Below, piece after piece: positions 10,943 to 22,477 of a DNA stretch of 64,000 bases. Positions within the stretch are counted from its first letter, which is position 1. Every line of letters begins with the position of its first letter. The position numbers and the translations under genes are program-made. A model generated the notes under the pieces. The model searched no databases. It was not told where the DNA came from and was given only the letters and a program-made list of their open reading frames with translations. Origin of the DNA: Prillingera fragicola (Eukaryota; Basidiomycota; Tremellomycetes; Trichosporonales; Trichosporonaceae); NCBI GenBank assembly GCA_002335605.1, contig BEDY01000004.1, forward strand, positions 1,426,001 through 1,490,000. The letters are read 5' to 3'.

Positions 10943-13754
10943 ATGAACGTCGACCTCAAGCGGGTGCGCGACGGCTCGATAGACAGCGCACCATCGTCGT
11001 CCAAACGGCGAGCGCTGGGTGGTGGCGCCTCTCCATCGCCTGTAGTTGACGCAGACGACGATGGAGTCGAGGACTGGATGCGCGTTGTCGAGGCAAAGCG
11101 CAAGGAGGCCATCTTCCGCCAGATGCTCGACTACCGCCGGTCGTATGAACGAGAGCAGCTGCGCGTCAACGAGTTGGAACGCCAGCGCCGGGCACTCGAA
11201 GCCAATCTGCGTGGCGTGGAAGCATGCTGGGCGCAGGTTCGTGCTTTAAAACGCTGCGCGCGCCTGTGCAGCTGTGCAAAAAGTACCGGGAATGTTTTGC
11301 TGACTCTCTGCAGCTGGTGACATCTGTTCGAGATCGGGCAGGACGGCCGGACGATGTGCCAGAAGCCGACTTGTTAGATTGTGCGTTCCCTCCGGACCTT
11401 GCTTGCTCGACCAGCGTTGACCCCACTGCAGCTCACACCATTGGCTCAAAGTCTCAATCAGAAGTGGACGGTGCTCTTCAATCGCGACTATCAGCAACAA
11501 TACGACTCGTAGCACAGTTGACAGGTGACTCGCCAGCGAACAGCGACCGGGACTTGCACCGTCGCATTGAGCAGTTCCAATCAGAGGTGCGATTTTGACA
11601 AGTTGAGTTGGCACGCTGACGTTACACAGGCCAGTGCACTACGAGTCAGCTCAACTCAACTGCAGGCGCAGATTGATGAGCTTCGCCAGTCACGAGATGC
11701 CCTTCAACATGACCTTCAGCGCGCCGAGAAAAAGCTGGACCGCCAGCGCATGACCTTTGACAAGGAGCGGGAAGAGTGGCGCTCAACGCGCGAAGAGTCT
11801 GCGGTGACCTCTAAGCCAGTTGCCAACGGGTCCGGACACTCAACCCCGAATGCAAGTGCTTCGGAGCAAGAGGTCAAACCACCAGTGCTTCCTCCAGCTG
11901 AACCCTTTATTTCACCCGAGGCTGCACAACAGTCGGCGGAGCTAGAGCATTTGGCTCAATCGCGTCTGCAGCAGCTGGAAGCACTGCAAGCCGAGACCGC
12001 AGGACTTCATCAAGAATTAGACAAGCTCAAGCTCTCGGCACACCATCCATCAGAACTGGCATTGCGGGACTCCCCATTCTTCCAAGTCTACCTGCAGCAA
12101 CTGGCTGCCCATGCCAGCCGAGCGGATGCCCTGCAAGGGCGGTTCGAAATGGCAGAGCAGAAGCTGGATCAACTGAGGGATAGCAATTTAGAATTCCGGG
12201 AAGCCGTTCTGGTGAGTGAGCAATCAGCGGATCCAACTGACCATCACAGGCAGAGGCTCGCACCGAGGTCGAAGCTTTACGACAGCAGATGAGCAAGAAG
12301 GACATTGACCTGGCACGCCTTCGTGGGCAACGCGACGAGATGAATGCCGAGCTACTGGAGCGACGGGCACGCGAGACTGAAAAATCACGTGTAACAGAGG
12401 GGCTCGAGACGTTATGTAGCGCCAGGCAGGAGCGAATCGCCCTCCTCTCATCCGAGGTCCGTCGTCTCAAGGGCAAACTCGCAGCCCGTGACGGTGCCGA
12501 GGGTTACCTTGCCTTTCTGAAAGGCGATGGAGGAATTGATGGCGACTACGTCAAGGACTTGCAAGATCGCCTGGCATCGGCCACAGACCAGGTTCAGGCC
12601 CTCAAGGCGCAAGGCGAGGCCTTTGCTGCAGGCGACGAAGCTGCGGCGGCGGCTGAAACCGCGACTCGGGCTGAACTCGAAGCAGCCCGCCGGAAGTTGG
12701 CCAAGTTTGAACGCGTTCTCGGCGACAACCCGGATCTCGCAGACGACGTGCGGTACCTCACGGACAAGTTGCGAACTGAGTCCGAGTCGAAAGCAAAGCT
12801 TGAGCTGCAGGTGTCAGAAGCCGAGGCAGAGACAAACGCCCTGTACACCGAGATTGAGGGTCTGTCCACCCAATGGGAGCGTCTGGAGAAAACTCTGCAG
12901 AGCAAAGTCTTTGAACTCAAGGACGGCGAACTCAGGATCTCGCGACTCAGCACCGAAAAGGCCAAGGCGGACAACAAGTACTTCCAAGCCATGCGGCTGA
13001 AGGAGGCCGTTGAGGCAGAGTGCAAGACGGCCCAGCGCAGCACCGAGAAGCAGCAAAAGCTCTTGGAGCGCGCGCACGAGGTGGAGCATTCTTTAACGAT
13101 GCAAGTTGTGAGTACAGTGCCTCATCCGTGTGGCACGATATTGACACGCTGCAGGGTCAGCAAGACAAGGGCCTCACGGCAGCCAAGAACATCAACTTGG
13201 ACTTGCAATCTCAGCTGGCAACAACAACCTCGGAGAAGCGTCAGCTCGAATTGCGTTTGCAGCAAAGCCAAGCCGCGCTCGCCGAAGCCCAGCAGCTTGC
13301 CCACACGCGAGCGAGCGAAGCTGCGTCCAACAAGGCCGCCCGTGTCAAATTGCAAGAGGAACTGGATACTGCGCAGCGCAGCGCCAAGAAGCTTCGTGAG
13401 CGCCAAGAAGCTTTGACCTCGGCCAGCGCTGCGACCAATGTCTCTGAGAGCGAGCTCCAGACCCGTGCCGAACGTGAAAAATTGCTTGTGAGTCTAGTAA
13501 TGAGCGTGCTAGTGATGGGTGGTCTAACCGCTGCAGAAAATCCTCCGTTGCTCTTGCTGCGAGATCAACTTTAAACAGCAAGTCATCACCAAGTGCATGC
13601 ACACGTTCTGCAAGGAGTAAGTGGTCTGATTACACAGGGCTTGTCTAACGTTACCAGGTGTTTGGACTCTCGTATTGCTTCTAGGCAGCGCAAGTGCCCG
13701 GCTTGTGGCCTGGCGTTTGCAAAGGAAGACTGCCAGACGCTGTTCTGGCAGTAG
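10943..13754 (+). CDS. BRE1: BRE1 E3 ubiquitin ligase for histone H2B
   Basis: RING-type E3 ligase of about 800 residues that, with Rad6, monoubiquitylates histone H2B in the nucleus and is a prerequisite for H3K4 and H3K79 methylation. The start at 10943 (MNVDLKRVRDG) gives a Lys/Arg nuclear-type N-terminus (SSSKRR). Most of the protein is coiled coil. The last three exons build a C3HC4 RING: LRCSCCEINFKQQVITKCMH, then TFCKECLDSRIASRQRKCPA, ending CQTLFWQ. The RING tail with CLDSRI..RQRKCP..G.AF is characteristic of Bre1/RNF20. Introns are short (near 11240-11315, 11590-11630, 12215-12250, 13110-13155, 13495-13535 and 13619-13658). The SWD1 subunit of the downstream methyltransferase complex lies about 18 kb away. 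Confidence 0.93.
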
Positions 13755-15258
13755 TAGGACTGGCGTCACCAATCTAGATGGGCCGCCCGTCCCGTATTAC
13801 TTGACAGTGGCAAGGTGTGTGCAAGCGTTGCACCCTGTAGACGTAGCTTGTAGCATGATGACAGCGACATGAGCGAGCAACTCGCATAGTTTACTTTTTC
13901 CGGGCGGCCTCGACCCAGTGGGCAGATTCTGTGGGTTCACTCCAAGTGAGCGGCTTTCTGCATTTCAACTCACTAGGCCATTCATTGCCGAGCTGCTCCT
14001 GGCGGCCCAGCGTCCAGGCCTTTGTCCACATCAACACATTTACTGGGCGATGTAAACAGGGTGCTTTTAAATCGTGACATCAACCATGTGCCCCTGCGGC
14101 AAGTGCGGCAGTGGCATAGCGCGGCCTCCGATGCCCCTGGAATGCTGGCGCGTGTCCTGAGAAACGACGTTGTCAAGCAACAAAAGCCAATGAAAGTTGC
14201 TGGACGAATGCAACTGCCGCACTGTTCGGACAGCCCTGACAGTTGTGGTGCGACGATAAGCATGCCCGCTCCGTCCGCACCCCAACGCACCCTCTTGCAA
14301 GTTTGCAGGTGTGGCTGTACCCGCTGAAATGCCTACAAACGTGTTGCTGTAGCAAGAAGGATCGTTTGCCTAAGAGCTCGGGAGCAATATTTCAGAGTTA
14401 GTTTTGCAATGGACAGCTTCGGCCGTACGAGCCAATGGGATCTGGAGTTTGACGCCGTAAAGCCCGGGCGGTCGACGGAAGCGGCACAAGGCGCAAGCAA
14501 ATCACCCAAATTTCCTTATCGGCGTCCAGACCTGAGTTGGGTATTCTCGCTTGGGTCAGCCTGCCCTCCATTGGACCTGGCAGGAGAAGGCCCTGGTTTT
14601 CGACAGTGACACGCTCGCAGTCGACGAATAGAGTCAGGAATCAGAAGGCGGTACGAGTATACGAGACACGGATTCCGGCAGGACTGGTCGGTCGTCGCAT
14701 ACCGGCGAGATTAGCTAGCTTCAATTCCTGGTTCGGGGAATCAGGACTTTATTACGCCACGGGTTGATCGTGGCGGCTGGCCGGGCTCTAACGGCCGCCC
14801 AGATGAGGTGACGTCTTGTATCACGCAGATTTATTATTGTTCTGCCAGCAAGGCAAGCTTGATACATACGGTTGAGATCTACGTCGCCGCTGCTCAACCC
14901 ACTCCTCACTTCGCACTTTTAGTCTTTGCGCCAGGTTTGCTTGACTGGAATCACTAGCAGTCGACAAGACACGACCTCACGCGCAGATCACCTTGCACAC
15001 AGGGACATCGCGCAATCAGGTCCGAGGATCGAAGATTATTATTTTGCTCCAACCAACCTACGCGCCTGCGCAACACGTTCAACTTTTGAAATATCGCAAA
15101 TCGGCCGTGGCGTCTTATCCACCATTGCTCGTCAATCACTCTCTGCTTACACAAAAGAAGCTCAAGAACCGGATTCCAGATAGGCGACTCTTGGAGCTGG
15201 CTTGCTTCTCTAGTGCACACCCTCTCTACCAACCCAACCCGTGCCGCTGTCAATCAAT
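13755..15258. other. Intergenic BRE1 to arrestin
   Basis: A 1.5 kb stretch with no supported gene. It holds the BRE1 3' flank and the promoter and 5' leader of the arrestin gene. There is a small open frame at 14409-14609 (+) and a near-perfect hairpin at 14727-14745 (8-bp arms, GGG loop) of unknown meaning. Confidence 0.4.
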
Positions 15259-17610
15259 ATGCCTATGTCGAGGCTGTCCGCCCACAGCTCGGGCGCCAAC
15301 ACGCCTGGCATGTCGTCGTCACGGTCCAACTCTCGCCCAGTCTCCAGACCCGGTTCGCCCACGCACCCGGACCCACTCAACGACTACTTTGGACACGTCC
15401 AGCAGTCATCTGCTGCATCCTCGCCTCAGCGTAACGCCTTTACCCCAAACTCTGATACCATGTCGCCGTCAGTGGCCGGCTCGTTTGGCTCGTACATCAA
15501 TGGCTCGACCGCGGGCCTGCCCTTTGGCGCGTCTGCATCGACTGCACCAGTCGAGATTGTGCTGGACAATGACCACCTCGTGCTTCGCGGCCAGGGTGGC
15601 GACATGAACCCGGCTTATCTTTCTGGCCACGTCAGCATCTGGCTCGTCGAACCCATGAATATCAAGGACATTACCTTGAATCTGAGTGGCAAGGCCAAAG
15701 TACATTACTCGGACGGATCCAAGTGGGTTTGCTTATCAACCACGAGTGACGACGCACACTAATGTCTCAGCCACAACTACACCCACAACATTCTGTCGCA
15801 TGACTGGTCGTTCCTTGAGGGCAACAAGCGTGCACACACACTCAAGGCTGGCCAGCACAACTTTCCCTTCACATACACGCTCGATGGCAAGCTGCCGTCA
15901 AGCATTACCACCGCCACGGGCGATGGCATTATCCAGTACAAGCTGCGCGCGACTGTCATTCGCTCTGGCTTTGGATTCAACCTGCACGCTACTCGTCCCT
16001 TTACGCTGAACCGCACGTTTACGCCAGAGGCCCTGGAGTTCAACCAGACGCTCGAGATTGAGAACACATGGCCTGGCAAGATCATGTACTCGATTACGCT
16101 GCCTTTCAAGGCCTACGCCGCAGGTGACTCGATTCCAGTGATCCTCAAATTCATGCCAATCGCCAAAGGTGTGCGCGTCTTGAGCGTTTCCTCTGTAATC
16201 AAAGAGTACTCGCTAGTACACACACGCAGCTCGTCCCACCCAGAGACTCGCGTTGCCGTGGCTGTCAAGCACGAGATTCGTGACGGCGTGTGCATGCTGG
16301 TGGATCAAGAGGTCAGCCGCCCACCAACGCACTGGAGTGGCTCTCGCAACTGGCAATGCACATCCGAGGCGAGTCCCTGCGCCACGGGTCCTCGCCCGTC
16401 AAGCGAATCGGCCACGGCCGAGGACGCCATTTCTGGCGACGATGAGCTCAGCACCAACTTGACTATTCCTATTCCCCCTTGGACGACCCCATCACACTCA
16501 GTCAAGCCAGTGTTTGTCACCCACAAGATCAAGTGGTCTTGCTCCATCTCCAACCCGGACGGCCACATTAGTGAGCTCCGCTGTGCACTTCCAGTTTGCA
16601 TTCTCGACAATTCTCTCCTCGACGAAGCCCGTGCGGCTGGCGCCCCTACACGCTCTCTACTCACGGGTGGCACAGCGGAAGCAACCCAAGTTGTGGACTT
16701 GCCCAGCTACCGCAACCACGTCTACGACCGCGTCGCCGTCCCTGATCCTGCGACATCATCAAACTTTACCCGTTCGCGCAACTCTACTCCCCACCACTCG
16801 CCCAACCACACTCCTCCCCACAGCCGACCAGGCAGTCCAACTCGCCGCCAAGCTCATGACGATATTCCGCCTCGGCGAGAGCTCACTGAACAGGAATCGT
16901 CACTTCTTCGTTCCCTTGGCTCCTTCTCCAACTTGTCATCTCGCGGTACCTCCGCGTCTGGCAATGCGACGCCCCCGGGTGCCTCTGGATCCAACTCACG
17001 ACTGGGATCACGACCATCCTCGCGGGCAGGGTCTCGTGCCGGCTCACGTGCGGGATCAAGGGCATCCTCACCTGAGCGTGGCGAGGGTGAAGAGCGTACC
17101 CACCCAGAGCGCCGGTCTTCTGGATTGTCGCACCTATTCCACTTGCCAATGAAGCCTCTATCGGCTTTGGGGTCGACAACCAAATCGCCCATCTTGCGAA
17201 ATGGTTCGGCATCCAACTCCAACTCTCCTGTGCTGGGGGCGCAGGCGAGCTCTCTGTCGCGCAGCTCGCTCTCCTATGTCAACCTTCCATCACCTGCGGC
17301 TGAACGAGCATCCAGCGTTAGCTTTGCAGCCTCTGCACTCCAGAAGCCGCAGCGTCGCAGTTCGGGAGCGCGGTTCCAGGTCGACACAGATGACGAGGAT
17401 CAAGACAACCCGCTGTCTCGAGTCCCAAGCTACACGGACGAAGCTGCCACCTTGTTTGTCTCGCCGCTCGACCCAGCATTACCGACGTACGATGTTAGCG
17501 AGCTGCAGGAGCGAGCTCGTAGCCATACAGACTTGGAACAGCTTCGTGCCGAAGTGTCCGAGATCCGAATGACCCGCGCTCATAGCGAGCAGGGGCCGCC
17601 ACCAGCCTAA
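15259..17610 (+). CDS. Alpha-arrestin (ART family adaptor)
   Basis: Arrestin-fold adaptor of about 765 residues; such proteins recruit Rsp5/Nedd4 ubiquitin ligases to plasma-membrane transporters for endocytosis. After a Ser/Pro-rich leader (about 100 residues), the arrestin-N domain begins at VEIVLDNDHLVLRG with LSGHVSIWLVEP. One 48-nt intron at 15723-15770 interrupts it before NYTHNILSHDWSFLEG. The arrestin-C domain includes FQLPFKAY-type strands (ITLPFKAYAAGDSIPVILKF). Two L-P-x-Y sequences (LPSY and LPTY), accepted variants of PY motifs, suggest WW-domain binding. The C-terminal half is disordered and has a short tandem SRAGS repeat near 17020-17070. The first of two closely spaced ATGs (MPM) was chosen. 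Confidence 0.88.
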
Positions 17611-18671
17611 CAGAGGCGATAGACCCTTCATTGCCACCTTGTAGTGTACTGTAGCGACTCATGGGAACCTGATGTATTGTGCCTAGCAAGACTGTCGGTA
17701 GAGCGACGCACGTCTGTTTTCTAGATGAGTGAAACTTTTGACGGCATTCCAGAAGCTACTCGGCTTTGAGTCAGCCATTCTGCTTCGTACATCGGTGCAT
17801 CGGGCAGCGGCCCACGCATCAATCACCGCTTCCATGTTCCTGCTTTCAATAACGGTTTTGACTGTCGAATCCGTGCACCACCCCTGCTAGTCACCACTGG
17901 CCGGCCATTCACCACCCAACCGGCGGCCAGAGGACTTGAGCCAAGGCCTCCGCGGGATCTCGATGACTACTGGAACCCTGTATCCTATTGCCGCTACTGC
18001 AATACAAGCCAGGCAGTCTTTGTGTAGCATACTCCGCATCTGGGAAGCGCCACCAAGGCCACGACCATGCTGCCCCGCGCAGAGCAGTCAATCGTGACCA
18101 TCGCCACCGGAATTGCGCGTTGATGGAGGTTGTGCACTGTGGCCGCAAGGGCGCCTGATTTTTTTTTCAGGCCCGGAATGATGACCCTGAAAGCGGCATT
18201 TAGGCTGTAGGGATTCCCACTCGACATTGCCCATGGGTAGTGACCATTGCAAGCTTGGCCTCATGTACCAGCCATCTCCATACATTCAATCTTTAGCAAT
18301 GGTGCATGCTAGCGGAGACGCCAAAGGCTCCGCAGCACCTTGAACAACTCCCAACCAATGTGCTGTGTCACCCGCCATCATAGCTAGTTGATCAGCCTCG
18401 CTGGGCGATGAGGCTTCCCCGAGGTCAGCAGAGAGAGCGCAGTCTTCAAAAGGCAAGGCCCCCCTTGCTCTTCACTTCTCTTTCTCACCTTACACTCTAC
18501 ATCTCCCTCTTCTCGCCCCCATCCTTGCCAGGCTTTGCTGAGCAAACCTCGCATTACATTCCCACCTCGGGCCCACCTTCTTTCACAGCTGCGCTGTAAC
18601 ACTCTCGGAAGCCGGTCTTCCACCACTTTCTCCTACTCTCTCTCACTCTTCACCGTCATCCACCCCCCGTC
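17611..18671. promoter_or_regulatory. Chitinase upstream region with pyrimidine-rich leader
   Basis: About 1 kb without a gene. The last 200 bases before the chitinase ATG (about 18460-18671) are strongly C/T-rich on the coding strand, a common feature of core promoters and 5' leaders of well expressed fungal genes. A small inverted repeat, GCCTGA and TCAGGC around eight T, lies at 18153-18172. Confidence 0.4.
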
Positions 18672-20651
18672 ATGTACGCTTCTCTCGTCCTCCTCCTTCC
18701 TCTCCTGGCTAGTGTGAACGCCGCTGGCGGCGACCACTACGTCCCTCACCGCAGCAAGTCTGGTAACTTGAAGCGCAACGCAAACCCTCTGGGCGGCGAC
18801 CACTACGTTCCTCACAGGAGCAAGTTGCGCCAGCGTGACGCTCTCGGTGGCGACCACTACGTTCCTCACCGCAAGCAGGGTTCGTCCCGCCGCAGCGAGG
18901 TCGTCGAGCTTGACGAGCGTGGCCTCCCGATTACCGCAACCACGACTGTTGTTGTTCCTATGACGGTCACCGAGACTGTTTGGGTGACTGAGACACCTGC
19001 CCCGGCTCCCACATCCGACTCTTCGAGCATCCCCCCCTCCGAATCTGTCGCGTCGTCCTCCGCGGTGGAGCCTACCACCACGGCTCAGCCTTCCAGCCCC
19101 TCTGAGGTCATCAGGCCACCTGTCTCGTCCGGGACTGAGGAGCCGTCAGCGTCTGAGACTCTGGAGCCCTCAGTTTCCGAGTCCGTTTCACCTACCGGAT
19201 CTGAAACTGTCGAGCCTACGCCTACTACTAGTGGCGAGCCCGATGTTGAGGCCACTGCTCCCGCTGAGCCCACGATTACCGCCGACCCAACCTCGACCCA
19301 CCACGGCCATGGTCACCACTCGTCTTCGGATGACTGGCACCACTCGTCTTCTGGCTCGTGGGGTCACCACACGTCGTCGAGTGACAGCGAGAGTCTCACC
19401 GAGTCCGACTACTTTTCTTCCACCGCCCTTCCCGAGGTATCCGAGTCGGCTTCGCCCACCACCTCGTCGCAATCGGTAAAGCCCACTGCATCGTCGAAGC
19501 CCCCCGCGCATGGAAAGAGGATGATGAACGGCTACTTTGCCGACTGGTCGACTGACACCCTGCCCCCAGAGGAGGTTGACTGGTCGCGCTTTGACTCCGT
19601 TGACTTTGCCTTTGCCGAGCCCAGGTCTGACGGTAGTCTGGCGTTCACCCAGGACAGCAGCGAAGATCTCCTTCACCGTCTGACCGACTCGGCTCACGCC
19701 TCTGGCAAGCAGGTCAAGCTCTCTGTTGGAGGCTGGACTGGTTCCAAGCACTTCTCCAACATTGTTGCCACCGAGGACGGCCGCACCAACTTTGTTTCCA
19801 ACCTTGTCGACGCCGTCAACGAGTACAAGCTTGACGGTATCGACCTCGACTGGGAGTACCCCGGAGCTGCCGGTGCCAGTGGCAATGCCATCAACCCCGA
19901 CGACTCTGCCAACTACCTCGTCTTCCTTCACCAGCTGCGCGCTGCCATGCCCGACAAGCTCATTACCGCTGCTACTCAGGTGTGGCCCTTCTACGGCAGC
20001 AACGGTCAGCCTATGGACGACGTCTCCGAGTTTGGTGAGCTCCTTGACTGGATCCTCATCATGAACTACGACATCTGGGGCTCGTCCAGCGTCCCCGGTC
20101 CCAATGCCCCTCTCAACGACGGCTGCAAGGACTCGACTCAGCCGACTGCCAACGCCTACGCCGCTGTCGCCTCGTGGACTGCCGCTGGCTTCCCCGCCGA
20201 CAAGATTACCCTCGGTGTCCCCGCCTATGGCTACCTCCAGATGTCTTCGGCCAGCCAACTCTTTGGCCGCTCGTGGCCGCAGCCGCCCCACAAGCGCGCC
20301 AACTCTGCCCGCCAGTCTCTCACTGTCACCAACGACTCTGGCGGCTCTAGCGACGGCCAGGTCATGTTCGACTCGATGATTGCCCAGGGTGCTCTTGCTC
20401 TTGTCAACGGCGAGTACGTCGGTGCCGGTGGCTTTACCCGCCACTGGGACGAGTGTTCGTCAACCCCCTGGCTCAAGTCTGAGGCCTCGGGTCAGATCAT
20501 CACCTACGACGACCCCCAGAGCATGAACCTTAAGGGACAGTTTGCTGCCCAGTCTGGCATTCTCGGCTGCTCCATCTTCTCGATGGACGGTGACTATGTC
20601 AACGGTGGCTGGCCCCTCACCGATGCCGTGCGCTCGGGCATGGGTATCTAG
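18672..20651 (+). CDS. Secreted GH18 chitinase with Kex2-type peptide repeats
   Basis: Intronless gene for a 659-residue secreted protein. Residues 1-18 are a signal peptide (MYASLVLLLPLLASVNAA). Three identical 9-residue units, GGDHYVPHR, follow at 19-27, 41-49 and 59-67, separated by basic sites (KR at 34-35, R-Q-R at 53-55, RR at 73-74) that fit Kex2 furin-like processing. Residues of about 90-280 are a Ser/Thr/Pro-rich, His-rich linker likely to be O-glycosylated. A further KR at 282-283 sits directly before the glycoside hydrolase family 18 barrel. That barrel has KLSVGGW and the catalytic signature DGIDLDWEY (acid/base Glu at 395), plus MNYD. It should cleave chitin or related beta-1,4-GlcNAc polymers in the wall. 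There is no chitin-binding module or GPI tail. The codon use (C-ending) suggests high expression. Confidence 0.92.
   Translation: MYASLVLLLPLLASVNAAGGDHYVPHRSKSGNLKRNANPLGGDHYVPHRSKLRQRDALGGDHYVPHRKQGSSRRSEVVELDERGLPITATTTVVVPMTVTETVWVTETPAPAPTSDSSSIPPSESVASSSAVEPTTTAQPSSPSEVIRPPVSSGTEEPSASETLEPSVSESVSPTGSETVEPTPTTSGEPDVEATAPAEPTITADPTSTHHGHGHHSSSDDWHHSSSGSWGHHTSSSDSESLTESDYFSSTALPEVSESASPTTSSQSVKPTASSKPPAHGKRMMNGYFADWSTDTLPPEEVDWSRFDSVDFAFAEPRSDGSLAFTQDSSEDLLHRLTDSAHASGKQVKLSVGGWTGSKHFSNIVATEDGRTNFVSNLVDAVNEYKLDGIDLDWEYPGAAGASGNAINPDDSANYLVFLHQLRAAMPDKLITAATQVWPFYGSNGQPMDDVSEFGELLDWILIMNYDIWGSSSVPGPNAPLNDGCKDSTQPTANAYAAVASWTAAGFPADKITLGVPAYGYLQMSSASQLFGRSWPQPPHKRANSARQSLTVTNDSGGSSDGQVMFDSMIAQGALALVNGEYVGAGGFTRHWDECSSTPWLKSEASGQIITYDDPQSMNLKGQFAAQSGILGCSIFSMDGDYVNGGWPLTDAVRSGMGI
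18726..18872 (+). repeat. Three in-frame 27-bp peptide repeats in chitinase pro-region
   Basis: The units at 18726-18752, 18792-18818 and 18846-18872 each encode GGDHYVPHR. The DNA differs only at third positions, so the peptide is conserved more strictly than the bases. The spacers (13 and 9 residues) contain the dibasic sites. Confidence 0.9.
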
Positions 20652-20999
20652 ACCCTGTCCCCCCTCCCCTATACTCCTCTTACCTCCGACCTCCCTAGTC
20701 ATCTTCTATCCGCTTCATAACCTGGTCGTGTGGGCGCGCGTCAGGGAGTAGATGCCCCATTGGGGTTCATAATATACATATATAGCCTATGCAGGTCATG
20801 GCAATAGATCAAGATCGGTTGCACATCAGTATAACAGGAGTAAGGAGTCAGGGGTCAATGACGAACGTAACTACAACACAAATGCATAGTGGGTATCTGG
20901 TACTGTGCAAATTTAACCAGTGAATGCGAAAGAAGAGAGAGCGACCGACGACGTTTGCGGCGGCCGACTCTTATGCCGATAATGCTTCGTGACTGCTCT
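20652..20999. other. Convergent 3' flanks chitinase / RLP24
   Basis: A 348-base gap between two stop codons. It holds the 3' ends of both genes and nothing else I can recognise. It is locally AT-richer than its surroundings, near 20765-20900. Confidence 0.5.
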
Positions 21000-21738
21000 T
21001 TAAGCGTCGATGTTCATTCCCATGGCACCGCCCTCGGTGGGGATGAGCCTGCTCTCGCGCTTCTTCTTGCTGGCCGCTCCGATCTGCTGCTCCGCCATGA
21101 CACGGCGCTTGGCGGCACGAACACGAATCTTGTCGAGCTGCTCGACCTTGCCCTCGAGACCGCCCGGGGCGACCTTGCGGGGCTGGACGAGTTCGATGTG
21201 CTTCTCGACGTTGAGAGCAGCCTCGCGGCGGTTGCGTGCGGGGTTGCCAGCCATGCTGCGGGGGGGTTAGTAGTTGTGCATATGTGGACGGCATCCGCAA
21301 CTGACCGGTTCTTCCAGAAAGCAGTCTCGCGCTTGGTGCGAATCTCCTGGACACGCTTCATGGCCTGGAGAGTCGAAGCAACAAGCTCGCGGTCGTAGCG
21401 GACGGGGACGTTGCGGCGCTTCTCAAACTCGTAGGTAGAGTCCTGTAGGTGGTTAGTCTCGTGGTCACAAGACCCAATTCTCCTGAGGGCGCTGTCCGCC
21501 GAGCATCCAAGCTCTGCCGCAACCGCTGCCACTGCAAACTCACGATAACCATCTCCTTTCCGTTGGCACGACGGAACGCCTTGGTCCAGCGGACCTTGCG
21601 AGGGTTGCGCTTCATCTTAAAGTTCTTGTGGCACTTGGACGAGCAGAAACGAAAGCACTTTGCGTCGTTACGGACGAACATGGTGCCGTGGCCGGGGTAG
21701 ACGGTGACGGAGCAAAAGTAGCAGGGCTCGAGCCTCAT
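21000..21738 (-). CDS. RLP24: Ribosome biogenesis protein Rlp24
   Basis: L24e-like protein of about 190 residues from three exons. It begins [19 protein letters not shown], the zinc-binding L24e fold with C-x2-C and a later [10 protein letters not shown] pair, and continues [20 protein letters not shown]. Exon 2 holds [18 protein letters not shown] and exon 3 the long basic C-terminal extension ([19 protein letters not shown]...). That extension and the EPCYFC rather than ribosomal ECxF start mark Rlp24 rather than eL24. Rlp24 occupies the eL24 site on pre-60S particles and recruits the AAA-ATPase Drg1 for its own exchange in the cytoplasm. It is divergent from the GDP-mannose pyrophosphorylase gene. 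Confidence 0.93.
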
Positions 21739-22477
21739 TTTGAATGTGGATGGATGGGGTTAAAGAGAGGCGTGTAAAGAGGGGGTCGCTTGACGACGGC
21801 GATGTTGTACAGGATGACACCAAAGGCCTGCAGATTGCTCGAGCAGTTGGGGTGGGTGGCTAACGCAGAAGGACGATGAAATCTCGCGGGATTAATGGTG
21901 GGAAATGAAAGGCAGAAAAAACTACTGCTGTCCTCCCACGTGGCATGCGGAAGTATTCTGAACAAAGGAAGGTTTGGCAGTGATCTTGTTTAGACTTTGC
22001 TCCGGGCCATGCACCTTTCAGGGACACTGGTTTTGGCCAAAGGGGGATCGAGAAGGCCGGCGGTACAGCGGTCCAGTGGCCAGCACGCCCAGCAGCAGCA
22101 GCAGCGGCGGAAACGCCCCTTGTCCCTCGTCACCCTCGTCGCTTCAGTGGTGGCGGGCCAAACGCGCTCTCATTCAGCGCCACCTGCGCAATAAATGTCG
22201 TGTACGGGACGGGCCCTAATTACAGACCTTCAGACACGTTTCGGTTCGGGCGCGCGCCGCGGTTGTTCAGGCATTCAACGGCAGACGAGGGCGGGGCGTG
22301 TCGCGCTGTCGCCCGCAGCCACCAGCAACAATCCATCTTGCACTACCAACTCATCCTCTCTGTCGTATTTTTCTCAACAGTATCTAACACCACAAGCAGG
22401 CCCTTTGCTCCTCGAGGCCAAACGTACCCCATCTTCACCTTCTTTTCACCTTTCCCACTACCCCACACCCCTGCATC
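21739..22477. promoter_or_regulatory. Divergent promoter RLP24 / GDP-mannose pyrophosphorylase
   Basis: A 739-base interval upstream of both genes. The last 150 bases before 22478 are pyrimidine- and CA-rich, like a 5' leader. No coding frame is convincing. Confidence 0.4.

Noticed and set aside
14727..14745. tRNA-like T-arm (GGTTCGGGGAATC)
   Set aside because: The hairpin pairs, but no acceptor, D or anticodon arms with matching spacing and no A-box were found nearby.
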